Shown here: positions 34,860 through 46,389 of the stretch, piece after piece | How the letters are laid out: the number at the start of each line of letters is the position of its first letter | How positions within the stretch are numbered: the first letter of the stretch is position 1 | Source: Adiantum capillus-veneris | Lineage: Eukaryota > Streptophyta > Polypodiopsida > Polypodiales > Pteridaceae | Direction of reading: 5' to 3' | Assembly (NCBI GenBank): GCA_014529385.2 | Contig: CM043943.1 | Location: 102,954,355-103,018,354, forward strand | DNA: 64,000 nucleotides | The notes under the pieces: model-generated | What the model saw: the letters and a program-made list of their open reading frames with translations, nothing else | Databases searched by the model: none | Told to the model about the DNA's origin: nothing | Position numbers and translations under genes: made by a program

Positions 34860-36560
34860 CTCTCTAAAGAACCTTAGCCTTGATTTCCACGTGCATCACA
34901 TATCCCGTACACGCTCCGCTCATGTGTATTTATGCATAGTTAGGCATATTTAGAGTTGTTAGACCCAAAGAGTTAGATTTTGCTAGATTATGTATAATTT
35001 AATAAGATTTGAGCAAGATTGCACTACATGTATTCCGATCTTGGTCTACATGCGACCAATTGAGAAGCTTTAGAGCCAATTCATGCACATTACTCCATTT
35101 TGGCTTGATTTGACAGCAGATTCCATGCTTGACCACATTTGACCCGATTTGCTATAGAGATTCCTTTATGGCCTTGATAGTGCCAAGATTATGCTAGTTA
35201 GATCCCATTCACATGCGGATCTTGACTTGGTTTAATTCTAGTTTTTGGTCACACACTTGCACACAATTAGAGCCCGGTTTGATCCGTTGATTGATTTTTG
35301 ACCGGGGACTTGGATGGAGAGACGAGTTTTAGAGCTTGTCTACGCAGTGATCCCATATTAGTGCTTGGCTAGCCTTCGAATACCAGATTACCTACCTTAG
35401 CTAGTGCACATGCGTATTAACACCAGAACTGACCTAGATTGATAGATTTTGGCAATCATGGATCCTTAGGCCATGTTTGATAGGTTATTGTGGATTTATA
35501 GTGAGATAGACGGATTGCATATATACACACATGTAGACACACATAGGAGTTATATGTAACTTCAACCCACAAACCATCAGACACTTAGTTTCCAGGTGCT
35601 TAGAGCTCGAGCACATCCAACCTTGCCAGATCACATTCTTGATGTTTTTGGTACATCATATAGACACATGACGGAAGAGTTTCATGCTCCCCCTTGTGAG
35701 GATCGCGTAGACACCCTTGAGCTACCACAGACTGTGTCCTTGTACTTGTTTGAAAACGGACCCTTTTAAGCTGGTGACCCGCGAAGGATGTATATGAGTA
35801 CTAGAGCCATATTTGGAGAGTACCCTACCTCCGATATAGCCAATGCTAGCCCACCAGGTTCCTTTCGAGGTACCTTTAAGAGCATTTACGATGGGGCTAC
35901 ATATATATTGTTATGTGGACGACTCTATTTATGTTCTCTGTGTAGTACATGTGAGCCTATAGTAGACCCTATGACCACACCATCTACACATCCGACACGG
36001 CTTAGATCACCTCCAAGATTTACTCCATCTAGACCATCTAGGAGACAAACACCTGTTGAGATCATGACAGAGGCAAGGGTAGATATATTGAGGCACGCTA
36101 GAGTTACCATGCACAGCGACAACCACATCACATTCCTTGACTACGACTAGTACACGGGCTAGAAAGGCTATACAAACTACACCACAGACGGTGAGCACAC
36201 CAAACATTAAGCTTACCCGATAACATGCATTAGATATGATGATGGGTCATAGATCACCTCTCAAACACACCACGTAGGTACCACTTGATGATAGAGTTGC
36301 CATGATTAGTGGAGAGCAACATACTAGACTTGTGCTACATTTATTAGGCTATATAGGATCCATGCCTTGGTTTGTTGACCTTGATGGAAATCTCTACACC
36401 AGAGGCACCTTTTCAGATGATTGACCCTTCAATACGGTGCCGTGCAGTGACACGTACATATTGGGAACGCATCCTACAAGAGTTATCTTGTAACTTTTTA
36501 GATACATAATTATCTTCTCTATAATGTACATATGCATATTTAAGTATAATAAGAAGCCTT
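34860..36560 (+). other. Unassigned repeat-derived region with a Pro/Arg-rich reading frame
   Basis: An open frame at 35788-36150 has a Thr/Pro/Arg-rich middle (HPTRLRSPPRFTPSRPSR). Further on, decayed codons near 36375-36400 read like DLDGNLYTRGTF. Similar words recur at 49740-50190 (GHRSPPRPMSD) and near 53850 (TYTRGTFF). I read these as three copies of one unknown family, probably part of a transposable element. No catalytic domain was seen and I assign no function. Confidence 0.4.
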
Positions 36561-37252
36561 CTATCTCATCCTATTATTTTTCTCAAGGGTAACCTATTCT
36601 TACTTTACCATCAAAAAATACCATGGGAAAAGCGTCAATAGCTCCGCCTCTTTAACTTGGGGCAAAAAGCATTGATTCTTTATTTCTACTATCTCATTAT
36701 CATCTTACACCATAGCTAGATCCAATATCTCGGGTAAACTCCAATAGATATATATTCTATGTATTTTTCTTATATTTCCTTTTAAATAGCTACTAGGGGG
36801 GAATCAAATCCTAGTGGGACACTAGGTGCCATGATTTCAAAGATACACTTATTTTAATGCATTATTGCAAGCATGATTATAAAGCTTTGTCAAGGAGAAA
36901 TTTCATGCTTTCATATGGCATGAGGTGTCCTTCGGAATCAAATGAAAGTCTAGGCTAAGGGGACCACAAGAAGACTTTTGCTGCCAGAAACGGACCCTAT
37001 TTTGATGATTTTTTTACACAAGGTTCCAATCCGAATTGGAAAACTATTTTAAAATGAAAATTGTAGATAATGAGCTGAGGTTTCTGCCTATATTTTTACT
37101 TTTTTATTTGGAGCCACGGTTGAGGAGATATAATCAAAATACTGGACCCCAATCTGCCCACATCATGTAGGGACAACTCATTTCCAACTTTTCCAGTTTC
37201 TATTCACACTGGCTCCTCTCTTCTTGTGTAAACCGTTGGGGGTTCCCTTCAC

Positions 37253-37260
37253 CTATAAAA
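37253..37260 (+). promoter_or_regulatory. TATA box of G5 LTR
   Basis: CTATAAAAGG follows TTCCCTTCAC, with a pyrimidine-rich stretch after it, as in plant LTR promoters. Confidence 0.6.
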
Positions 37261-37512
37261 GGGGACCTCTTCTTCCTTGAAAGGAACTCAAGCATTCAAG
37301 CCACTGATAAGAGGAATTTTTGAGGGAGTGAGTAGTAATGCCTAATTGTACTTAGCCATTAACATAAGTCCAAGCCTACACTTTCTCCTAGAGGAAGACT
37401 AGCCATTCTTGTACGCTATCCTTGGAAGATCAACTCTAATCAAAGAAGGTGTTGTACTTGGCGTATCAATCAACGTTGAATTCTCCCCTCTTCTTCTCTC
37501 TCCCATCAATAA

Positions 37513-37530
37513 TGGTGCCGAAGGGTTTCA
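37513..37530 (+). promoter_or_regulatory. Candidate G5 primer-binding site
   Basis: TGGTGCCGAAGGGTTTCA follows an LTR-like end (CCCATCA). It keeps the TGGTGCC start of the other sites but not the rest. Confidence 0.4.
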
Positions 37531-37531
37531 A

Positions 37532-37706
37532 GTAAGATGTGTTCTACATTGATGTTTTCTTGATTTCTTGTTGTTTTCATTTTCATCTCTAATCCAACAT
37601 ATATATATATATATATGTATCTAATCTCATATCCTTAACCAAACCTATCTCTCTCATTCTTAGTAATTCATCCTCTCTACAAATTTTAGGTTCTCCTTGC
37701 TTACAG
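37532..37706 (+). other. Possible intron in G5 leader
   Basis: TTTCAA/GTAAGA looks like a 5' splice site and CTTGCTTACAG/GTGC a strong 3' splice site. The 175 bases between are T-rich, as plant introns are. The reading is inferred from consensus words only. Confidence 0.35.
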
Positions 37707-37839
37707 GTGCATCTCTCCCCGTAGTATCCTTATTGCCTATGGGCAAGAATAGGGATTGGGAGGGAAACTCTCTTCTCTTCTCTTCTCTTCCCTTCTCTTC
37801 TCTCATATCTACATTTTACACATACTAGAGTTATCCTAG

Positions 37840-38058
37840 ATGAATAATCCACATGATGATAATTTCTATCGCTTTCACTCTGTACGATCTATTAGAATTA
37901 ACGTATGGATTAGCCGTAAAATACATTTTCAACAACGTATAGTGTTTCTCTTTGGCCCAGAAAGGCTCAATGAAATACATCTATCACCGGATCCCATTAT
38001 ACTACCTCTCATAGACTATAACTTTTCTTTTGATGTAAGCGTAGTTATCTTGCTATGA
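37840..38058 (+). CDS. sORF-A protein, 72 residues, unknown function
   Basis: A complete small ORF from ATG to TGA. The protein has a variable N-terminus (residues 1-17) and then the family core: RKIHFQQRIVFLFG, RLNEI, PIILPLIDY and a hydrophobic end FSFDVSVVILL. The core is shared with the copies at 60684 and 18381 (- strand). Codons for identical residues often differ at the third base (FQQRIVF is written differently in all three), which argues for protein-level selection. No signal peptide, zinc cluster or catalytic motif is seen. The pattern of short beta-like strands with one helix around RLNEI suggests a small compact fold. The stop codon overlaps the start of sORF-B as ATGA. I do not recognise a known family. 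Confidence 0.75.
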   Translation: MNNPHDDNFYRFHSVRSIRINVWISRKIHFQQRIVFLFGPERLNEIHLSPDPIILPLIDYNFSFDVSVVILL

Positions 38059-38267
38059 ACCAAGAGGATTTGTATACACAATTAATCCCAATCACTAGAC
38101 AAAATATATATATTATGGTAAGCACAAAGCTACAATTCCAAAGAACAATTCGTAGCCTATTTCGTCAGCCAAGATTGAATGCCATTAACTCATCTATTAA
38201 CCCTTTCATACTACCCATGATACGATATGACCATAGCCTTGATGTTTTCATCTTTGTGTTATTTTGA
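38055..38267 (+). CDS. sORF-B protein, 70 residues, unknown function
   Basis: A complete ORF whose ATG shares bases with the stop of sORF-A (ATGA). The protein matches the sORF-B at 60980 in 35 of 70 positions by my count, with no gap. The strongest part is SINPFILPMIRY followed by LDVFIFVLF. It also aligns without gaps to the A type of G4 (K25, F28, Q29, I32, F36, R40-L41, N49-P50, I52-L53-P54, Y58, D63-V64). It is therefore an old duplicate of sORF-A. The ATGA overlap suggests reinitiation after sORF-A, if both are made from one RNA. Function is unknown. Confidence 0.75.
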   Translation: MNQEDLYTQLIPITRQNIYIMVSTKLQFQRTIRSLFRQPRLNAINSSINPFILPMIRYDHSLDVFIFVLF

Positions 38268-38751
38268 CATTCTCTTTTGTGTTCCTTCTTTGTGTGTGTG
38301 AGTGCAAGAGAGAAAGAGTGGGTCTTCTTTGATTGCACTTCCGTCCAAACCATAGTCTTCATGGCATCTATGGTTTAACTCCTTCATATAGTTTTTTTTA
38401 GTTCTCTCACAAACTCTCACAGCCATAAGCCCGGTGCTTTCCCGGCAAGACCGTAAATTTCTCGACAACGGTAGGTAGTGAGAGCTCAAAGACATCATTA
38501 TGTTTCAATTGAGTTCTTTATTGATGAGTCAAGGGCACATCCATGTCCCTACCAATAAGCCCATATGATGTTGTGGACAGACCACCTCTTGATGATTATT
38601 TAGACACCCAAGTACATCCTAGGATAGTGCACTTACATGGAGTGGAGCACACATTGACCTATATTGATGATGGTGGACGTAGATATCGACGAGAGCAGAT
38701 CAAAGGACGTTTTGAGCCATCCACGAGCATTATGGTATATATTTTTGAGTC
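38268..38751 (+). other. Downstream part of G5 with an unassigned reading frame
   Basis: From 38543 an open frame encodes about 70 residues (SLPISPYDVVDRPPLDDYLD, then TYIDDGGRRYRREQIKGRF) and then runs into the G3 pol segment at 38752. The residues before the junction match nothing I know and nothing in the other G3 copy, so they belong to the older host sequence or element. Confidence 0.35.
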
Positions 38752-40920
38752 TACTTATGATAAAGGGTCAACCAATGTCAAAGAGGAGGAGAGTGATGAG
38801 GATTTATTAAAGCTGGATACAGATTTTTTCGGGGTCACAGTAGACTCTACCACTACAAAGAGAGGAATGCAAGTTCCGGTTGGTAGTTTGCAAGCTAAAG
38901 AGATGGAAGATATGCTAGGTGCCGATCTAACAAAGAAGGAGAAAGAAGGCTACATGGACCTATGTGCATCCTACCCTAATTTATTTGCAAAGGAATATAA
39001 GGATCTAAGGGGAGCTAGAGGAGTGGAGCATCAGATTCTTCTTAAAGAAGGATACAGGCCAAAAGCACAGAAGCTCAGAAGGTTGGGGGATATTCAAAAG
39101 GAAGCTCTATGGTGAGAGATCAACAAGTTGCTCGAGGCAGGTATTATTTATCCTGTGAAGGAATCTGAGTGGGTTTCTCCTATTGTCATTACCCCGAAGA
39201 AGAATGGAAAGTGGTGGGTATGTGTAGATTATAAACCTTTGAATGCTGCAACCAAGTGGAATCATTACCCTTTGCCTTTTCAAGATGAGATTTTAAACCA
39301 AGTTGTCGGACATGAGCGCTACTCTGTTATGGACGGATTTTCAAGGTATTTTCATATCGGTATTGCTTTGGTGGACCAGCTGAAGACTACCTTCATCTCT
39401 CCATGGGGTTGCTTTGCCTATCGTAGGATGCCTTTTGGACTGGTGAATGCATATGCAACTTTTCAAGATTGGATGAACAAGGTGTTCGGGCCTTACTTGG
39501 GTAAGTTTTTCAGAGTGTTTATGGATGATATTGGTTGCTATAGTTCCAGGCCAGAGCATTTGTCCAAGTTAAGGCTGTGTTTTCAAAGGCTAGATGAAGA
39601 AGGAGGTCAGTTGAATCCAAAGAAGTGCAAGCTAGCACAACCAAGGGTTCAGTTGTTAGGCCATGTGGTGTCACAGAACGGGATTGAAGCAAATCCAGAG
39701 AAGGTGAAAGCATTGGTTCTTATGGAGCCTCCAACCAGTGCAACAAAACTGGCTTCTTTCGTGCATAAGTTAAAGTATTTATCCCGCTTTTTTTGGATGC
39801 TGTCTCAATATGTATACCCTCTTCAGAAAAGGGCTCAACAGGTGCATGGGTTTCAGTGGGATGAGGAAGCTCAAGAAGCCTTTGATAAAGTGAAAGGTAT
39901 TCCATGTCAGTTGCCTACGGTGTGTCCTCCTAATCATAAGGATGATTTTTATATTGCTATGAAGGTGGGGTCGGTAGCTATTGGAGCAGTATTGCTACAA
40001 AAGGTAGGCACGAGTTATAAGCCTATTTATTTTGAAAGTAGGGTCATTAGTCCAGGTGAAGCTACTTATACGGAGGCAGAGCAATGGGTTATGGCTTTGG
40101 TCTTCGTGTGCAGAAAGTTCAAAGTATATTTGGTTGTTCGGAAGTTTTATGTGCTAACTGCTAACAATATTTTGCCTGAAGTAGTGCTACACTTGAAGCC
40201 AGGGAAGCGAATCATGAAGTGGGTGATCGAACTTCAAGAGTTTGAGTTTGAGTTCAAAGTGGATCACACTCAACCGTCTCATTTGGCGGATATTCTAGTC
40301 AACAAGGAGGTTGATTTGCCAATTTATCCAAGGGTGGTACAAGAGGAGGATAAGGAGGAACCTGACTTGCTAGGGGCTTTCACGATGTGGTTCGATGGGG
40401 CTTATAGACGAGTAACAAAGAAGGCAGGTGGAGGTGTGGTTATTCAGGATCCGCACGGCACAGTCATTTTTTCCAAAGATTACGACTTGGAGGAGGTGCA
40501 TACCAACAATGAAGCAGAGTATCTTACCTTACACCTGGGGCTCAAGCAGTGCATTGACTTTGGAATTTCAAGGTTGGTCGTAAAGGGTGATGCTCTACTG
40601 GTTATCAAAAAACTTTTGGGCCAATGGCACGTAAAGAGGGATTCTCTCAGCAATTGGTTTTTTTCCATTAAGAAGCTTTTGAAGTTTTTTGAAGCAATAC
40701 AATTCAAACATGTGCGGAGAGAACAAAACCAGGAAGCAGATCGTTTGGCTAGCAGTCGTGTTCAGACTCAAGTGTCGAGTTTGTATGTGGGGCCAGCCAC
40801 TTATGCAGGTAGAAGGACTCTGAAGGATATTGATGATTTCTTGAATAGAGGTCAATGTTCTAACGGGCTTTCCAACGGTCAATGTTCACTCTTATTGGCG
40901 AGGATCTTATGGTGTACGGT
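38752..40920 (+). pseudogene. G3 left copy: protease end, RT, RNase H, second RNase H
   Basis: The segment begins in the acidic spacer before RT and runs through DGFSRYFHIGIA, the catalytic FMDDI, Ty3 RNase H, and the second RNase H (MWFDGAYRR, NNEAEYLTL, HVRREQNQEADRLA). Integrase is absent because the copy passes directly into the middle of an LTR at 40922. Most of it lies in one long open stretch. It is a fossil duplicate of the right copy. Confidence 0.9.
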
Positions 40921-40921
40921 C

Positions 40922-42341
40922 GCGATCGGAAACTGGGAGTCTTTGCTCGAAGTTGGTTGCAGATGGTTTGATTGTATTTTGGTCGCATTGGATCTTGGGC
41001 CTGGAAAAATCGGGTAGCAATGAGGATTATGGAGAAGCAAGGCGGCAGTGCAAGATTTCACCCGAGCTTTACAGCTTGGCAGTTTGACCTGGGAGCAGAG
41101 AATGGGGGTTTGGTAAAGAGAGGCCAAAAAAAGTTTTTTGTTAAAAAAGTAACGGGGTTTTTGTTTTTTTGAAGCCTCTAAGGCTCAAGGCCTGTGGTGA
41201 TGCCACGTGGACAGAGGTGTAAACCCACATGCGCAAGCCGGTGAACGGAGGCGGGGGTATATGATCTGGAGCATGGCTCCACTATTGGTATCCAAAGGGA
41301 GTGTGGGAGCTCCAAGCTCCGTAGGCTATGGCGTGGGCGCCAGGGGCACTGCGCGGCGGAAATGGAGCCGGTTTTGGCGGCGGCAGCCGATGAGGAGCAA
41401 CGGCGTAGAGGCGCCCGCTAGTTATGGACGGTGATGACATGGCAGGCCCCAATAGGGGGGCTGTCCCACGGCCGACAGTTTGAAAAGGAGGAGGAGGAGA
41501 GCAATAGCGAGGTCACTATTGCCCTCCCCTCTCAGGTAAGGGGTGAGCTCCACAGCAGGGAATGAGAGAGAGGATCCGGGAGCATCCAAGTGGTATAAAG
41601 AAAAGCCAAAGCCGGCCAATTTGAGGGGCCAAGTGAACAAAGCCAAATGCAAGACCAAAAGGGGGAGATCTATCCGGCCAAGGTGGAAGGTGCAAACGGC
41701 AAGTGTGCACACCATGTACATGTTTCCAAAAGAAAACTAGGCCAAGTGTTAACAATGCAATAAAATACTAAAAGAAGCTCTAAGTGAAGGCCACGGCAAG
41801 AGAAACTCACCCTTTTTTCTTTTTTTGGGCCTCTTAGAAATACCCCTATAAAAGGTTGTAAATGAGAAAATTTAAGGGCTTTTTTGCCTGTGTGAGTAAG
41901 GAAAAGCTTGAAGCTTGTGTGATGCCAAGCTTTCCATTGAAGCTGCATACATCAATTGTACTACCCTCTATGCAATAATACCAACCGTTTGCCCAATCTC
42001 TTGTGTTGCTTTTTCCCAATCCCCTCCTTCTCTCTCACTCTTGGTGTGTTAACCATTATTTGCAAAGGGTTTGCCTGCAGTTTGAAGGGTGCTATCAAGA
42101 GTGGAGATTAGGGGTGTTTTGTGAGTCGGGACGGGTGAGTTAAGCAGTGTGGGTGCATTTGTGTTATGGATGTTCTTGTGCAAGGTGTGAGGTAGTCATT
42201 TTGTATGCTAAAGCAAAGTGGTTAGTGCAAATTATCCAATTTGAAGGTGTTTTTTGAGAGGTTAGGGGTGTTGTGGAATCCCTAGGCTATAAAGAGGCAA
42301 GAATTGTGTGTGCTGGGTGTGTTCCCTATTCCCCCTCTCCA
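40922..42341 (+). repeat. G3 5' LTR, lacking its first part
   Basis: Starts at CGATCGGAAACTGGG, matching 48301 onward, and ends in CTCTCCA. The first 610 bases of the LTR (as in 47688-48300) are missing. A TATA box (CTATAAAAGG) is at 41846-41855, with AATAAAATAC some 90 bases upstream of it. Confidence 0.93.
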
Positions 42342-42346
42342 TCTTC

Positions 42347-42364
42347 TGGTGCCCCTACGGAGGA
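42347..42364 (+). promoter_or_regulatory. G3 primer-binding site
   Basis: TGGTGCCCCTACGGAGGA lies five bases after the LTR, at the same spacing as in G2. Confidence 0.78.
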
Positions 42365-42420
42365 GCAATTGATTGCTCGTTGGTGTTGATCAAAGGCGGT
42401 TATTTCCATCAAGGAGAGAT

Positions 42421-44520
42421 GGCAGCACATAGTTATGGACCAATTTTTGTTGGAGAAGGAGATCCAGAAGAGTGGATGGCCGATTTCGAGTTGTATATGT
42501 TGTCATTGCATATGCCGGATGAAGCTAGGAAGATGAAAACGATTCCGTTCTTGATGCAGGGAAAAGCAAAGACATGGTTCTATGCATTGGATGGAGAGCC
42601 AACAATTATGTGGCCGGCATTGCGGACCCATTTCCTGCAAGAATTTCGAAAAGAGGTGTCTCCTATCGACTTGGATGCAAGGTTGAAGAATTTGAAGTAG
42701 GACTTGAATGAGGAATTCAGCATCTTTCTTGCCCGCTTTGAAGAATGTTGGAGAGATTTTGTAGTGGCCATGCATTTGGTCAATGGTGGTGAGTACTTTA
42801 AATTGGAAAAGTTTATGTCTTGTTTACACCCTAAAGTTCGTGAAAAGGTGGATTTCGAGGGCCCAGAGAATTACAACGGGGCAGTGGCTATTGCGCAGTC
42901 TAAAAGTCATAAAATCAAGAAGAAGATCGAGCAAGATGCATTGGGATATGAGGCGATGGTTCCCAATCCGACTTCAAGCCCGAGAGAAGAAGCTCAAGTG
43001 TAGAATCAGCCCAATCGAGGGGTTGCAACCGTTCCTCAACAATGGGTACGTACAGTTCAAGATTTGTCTGAACAAATGCAAGAGTTGCGTTTAAGTGTTA
43101 TGGACAGAGGTCAAGCAAGGACAGGAAGGGGCAAAGCTAGGCAATTTCCCGGCAGGTGCTACAATTGCGGTGAGGACGGTCACTATGCTCCAGATTGCCC
43201 TCACCCACCAAGGGAAAGGGGTGGCATGTATCCTCTTTTTGGTCGAGGTCGTGGTCAGGCACAGTTTAATGGCCAAAGAGGTCAACAAGAGGTTGAAAAT
43301 CAAGCACAGGCGGCTCCATCAGGTAATGATGAAATACCCAGGGTTAACATTATTGGTGTTGACAGGCAGGAGGTTGACATTATGGCCAACAAAAGAGCAC
43401 GAGGTGAAAGAGAGACTGAAAAGGAGCGTGAAACTAGAGCCAGGAAGGGGAAAGAGAAGGTAAATGAAGGAAGAGAGCAACCAGAGCCAAGCAGAAGCAG
43501 GCGAAGAGGAAGGATCACCCAAAAGGATTTTCAATTGGGACGCGGCAATCCAGAGTATGATTTGGTAAGAGATGTTCAGAACCAGAAGGCTAACATCACT
43601 TTTGGGCAGCTGCTTGCTTTGAACCCTAAGTTAAGAAGGCAATGGTCAACTAGTGTCAGCACTAGGCTTCCTCGAGTGGGAGGAGAGGTACGTACAGTGC
43701 AGAATCTAGCTGTGAAGGTGGGAAGTCCAATCGATGTGCTTCCGGTGGTGGATGTTTTGATCGAGAAGAAGAAACAGGTTCAAGCATACATCGATGATGG
43801 AGCCAAATTCTGTGTTATCACGGAGTCGGCTATGAGGGAAATTGGCATTAAAGCTATTGTCAGGTCCAATATGCGAATGAGGATGGCTAATCATGCCTAA
43901 GCTCGTTGTCTGGGAGTGGCACAGGATGTGAAGGTAAAGGTTATGGGAATTGAATGTTTAATTGATTTCTTTTTTCATGAAAGAAGGAGAGAATGCTTAT
44001 CCAATTATATTGGGGAGGCCATGGCTATTAGCTATTGGAGCCAAGCAAGATTGCGAAACTGGGGTGTTTACCCTGCCAGATAGGGAGAATGGCGGACAGA
44101 TTGTGTTGGATCTAAAGACCAAGGAAATTCATTTTCATCCCTCAGCAGGTGGAGATCGAGATTTCAGTACCAGTTATGAGTACGAGAAGGAGTCTACTTA
44201 TGATGAAGGGTCAACCAGTGTCGAAGAGGAGGAGAGTGATGAGGATTTATTAAATCTGGATGCAGATTTGTTCGGGGTCACAGTAGACTCTACCACTACA
44301 AAGAGAGGTATGCAAGTTCCGGTTGGTAGTTTGCAAGCTAAAGAGATGGAAGATATGCTAGGTGCCGATCTAACGAAGCAGGAGAAAGAAGGCTACATGG
44401 ACCTATGTGCATCCTACCCTAATTTATTTGCAAAGGAATATAAGGATCTAAGGGGATCTAGAGGAGTGGAGCATCAGATTCTTCTTAAAGAAGGATACAG
44501 GCCAAAAGCATAGAAGCTCA
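42421..44520 (+). pseudogene. G3 gag and protease
   Basis: Gag begins about 80 bases after the LTR (MAAHSYGPIFVGEGDPEEWM) and carries the core WFYALDGEP and LQEFRKEV. A single zinc knuckle (CYNCGEDGHYAPDCP) is near 43160. A basic stretch rich in Arg and Glu follows, then the protease (AYIDDGAKFCVIT near 43780, and YPIILGRPWL near 44000). No small ORF lies before gag, unlike G1, G4 and G5. The region is a broken fossil. Confidence 0.88.
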
Positions 44521-46330
44521 GAAGGTTGGGGGATATTCAAAAGGAAGCTCTATGGCGAGAGATCAACAAGTTGCTCGACGCAGGTATAATTTATCCGGTA
44601 AAGGAATCTGAGTGGGTTTCTCCTGTTGTCATTACCCCGAAGAAGAATGGAAAGTGGTGGGTATGTGTAGATTATAAGCCTTTGAATGCTGCAACCAAGT
44701 GGAATCATTACCCTTTGCCTTTTAAAGATGAGATTTTAAACCAAGTTGTCGAACATGAGCGCTACTTTGTTATGGACGGATTTTCAAGGTAATTTCATAT
44801 CGGTATTGCTTTGGAGGACCAGGTGAAGACTACCTTCATCTCTCCATGGGGTTGCTTTGCCTATCGCAGGATGCCTTTTGAACTGGTGAATGCATATGCG
44901 ACTTTTCAGGATTGGACGAACAAGGTGTTGGGCCTTACTTGGGTAAGTTTATCAGAGTGTTTATGGATGATATTGGTTGCTATAGTTCCACGGTAGAGCA
45001 TTTGTCCAAGTTAAGGCTGTGTTTTCAAAGTCTAGATGAAGAAGGAGGTCAGTTGAATGCAAAGAAGTGCAAGCTAGCACAACCAAGGGTTCAGTTGTTA
45101 GGCCATGTGGTGTCACAGAACGGGATTGAAGCAGATCCAGAGAAGGTGAAAGCATTGGTTCTTATGGCGCCTCCAACCAGTGCAACAAAACTGGCTTCTT
45201 TCCTGCATAAGATAAAGTATTTCTCCCGCTTTTTTTGGAGCTATCTCAATATGTATACCCTCTTCAGAAAAGGGCTCAACATGTGCATGGGTTTCAGTGG
45301 GATGAGGAAGCTCAAGAGGACTTTGATAAAGTGAAAGGTATTCTATGTCAGTTGCCTACGGTGTGTCCTCCTAATCATAAGGATGATTTTTATATTGCTA
45401 TGATGGTGGGGTCGGTAGCTATTGGAGCAGTATTGCTACAAAAGGTAGGCAGGAGTTATAAGCCTATTTATTTTGAAAGCAGGGTCATTAGTCGAGGTGA
45501 AGCTACTTATACAGAGGCAGAGCAATGGATTATGGCTTTGGTCTTCGCGTGCAGAAATTTCAAAGTATATTTCATTGTTCGGAAGTTTTATGTGCTAACT
45601 GCTAACAATCTTTTGCCTGAAGTAGTGCTACACTTGAAGCAAGGGAAGCGAATCATGAAGTGGGTGATCGAACTTCAAGAGAGTTTGAGTTCAAAGTGGA
45701 TCACACTCAGTGGTCTCATTTGGCGGATATTCTAGTCAACAAGGAGGTTGAATTGCCAATTTATCCAAGGGTGGTACAAGAGGAGGATAAGGAGGAACCC
45801 GACTTGGTAGGGGCTTTCATGATGTGGTTCGATGGGGCTTATAGACGAGTAACACAGAAGGCGGGTGGAGGTGTGGTTATTCAAGATCCGCACGGCACAG
45901 TCATTTTTTCCAAAGCTTACGACTTGGAGGAGGTGCATACCAACAATGAAGCAGAGTATCTTACCTTACACCTGGGGCTCAAGCAGTGCATTGACTTTGG
46001 CATTTCAAGGTTGGTCGTAAAGGGTGATGCTCTACTGGTTATCAAACAACTTTTGGGCCAATGGCAGGTAAAGAGGGATTCTCTCAGCAATTGGTTTTTT
46101 TCCATTAAGAAGCTGTTGAAGTTTTTTGAAGCAATACAATTCAAACATGCGCGGAGAGAACAAAACCAGGAAGCAGATCGTTTGGCTAGCAGTCGTGTTC
46201 AGACTCAAGTGTCGAATTTGTATGTGGGGCTAGCCACTTATGCAGGTAGAGAGACTCTGAAGGATATTGATGATTTCTTGAATAGAGGTCAATGTTCTAA
46301 CGGGCTTTCCAAACTACAAAAAAGGAGAGT
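44520..46330 (+). pseudogene. G3 reverse transcriptase and two RNase H domains
   Basis: RT motifs include WVCVDYKPLNAATK, RMPFELVNAYATFQDW and the catalytic FMDDI near 44960. The Ty3 RNase H follows. The second RNase H has MWFDGAYRR near 45825, NNEAEYLTLHLGL near 45940 and REQNQEADRLASS near 46160. The pair of RNase H domains places the element in the Tat lineage with G1. It is a fossil. Confidence 0.92.
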
Positions 46331-46389
46331 GGTTCAAAAGGCTAAAAAGGTTCACTCTTATTGGCGAGGATCTTATGGTGTAAGGTCAC

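Larger units (their letters stand above)
36600..38751 (+). mobile_element. G5: 5' part of an LTR element with an sORF-A/sORF-B pair
   Basis: An LTR-like promoter half (TATA at 37253) is followed by a candidate primer site (37513), a leader with a possible intron, and the tandem small ORFs at 37840-38267. The right side is cut at 38752 by the pol segment of the G3 compound. No gag is recognisable after sORF-B. The left LTR limit was not found. Assignment to an LTR element rests on comparison with G4 and G1, in which the same ORFs lie ahead of gag. Confidence 0.6.

Noticed and set aside
41207-41955. Frames on both strands in the G3 5' LTR (also 48084-49327)
   Set aside because: The same frames appear in both LTRs with changes that do not respect codons. 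LTRs of this length give such frames by chance.
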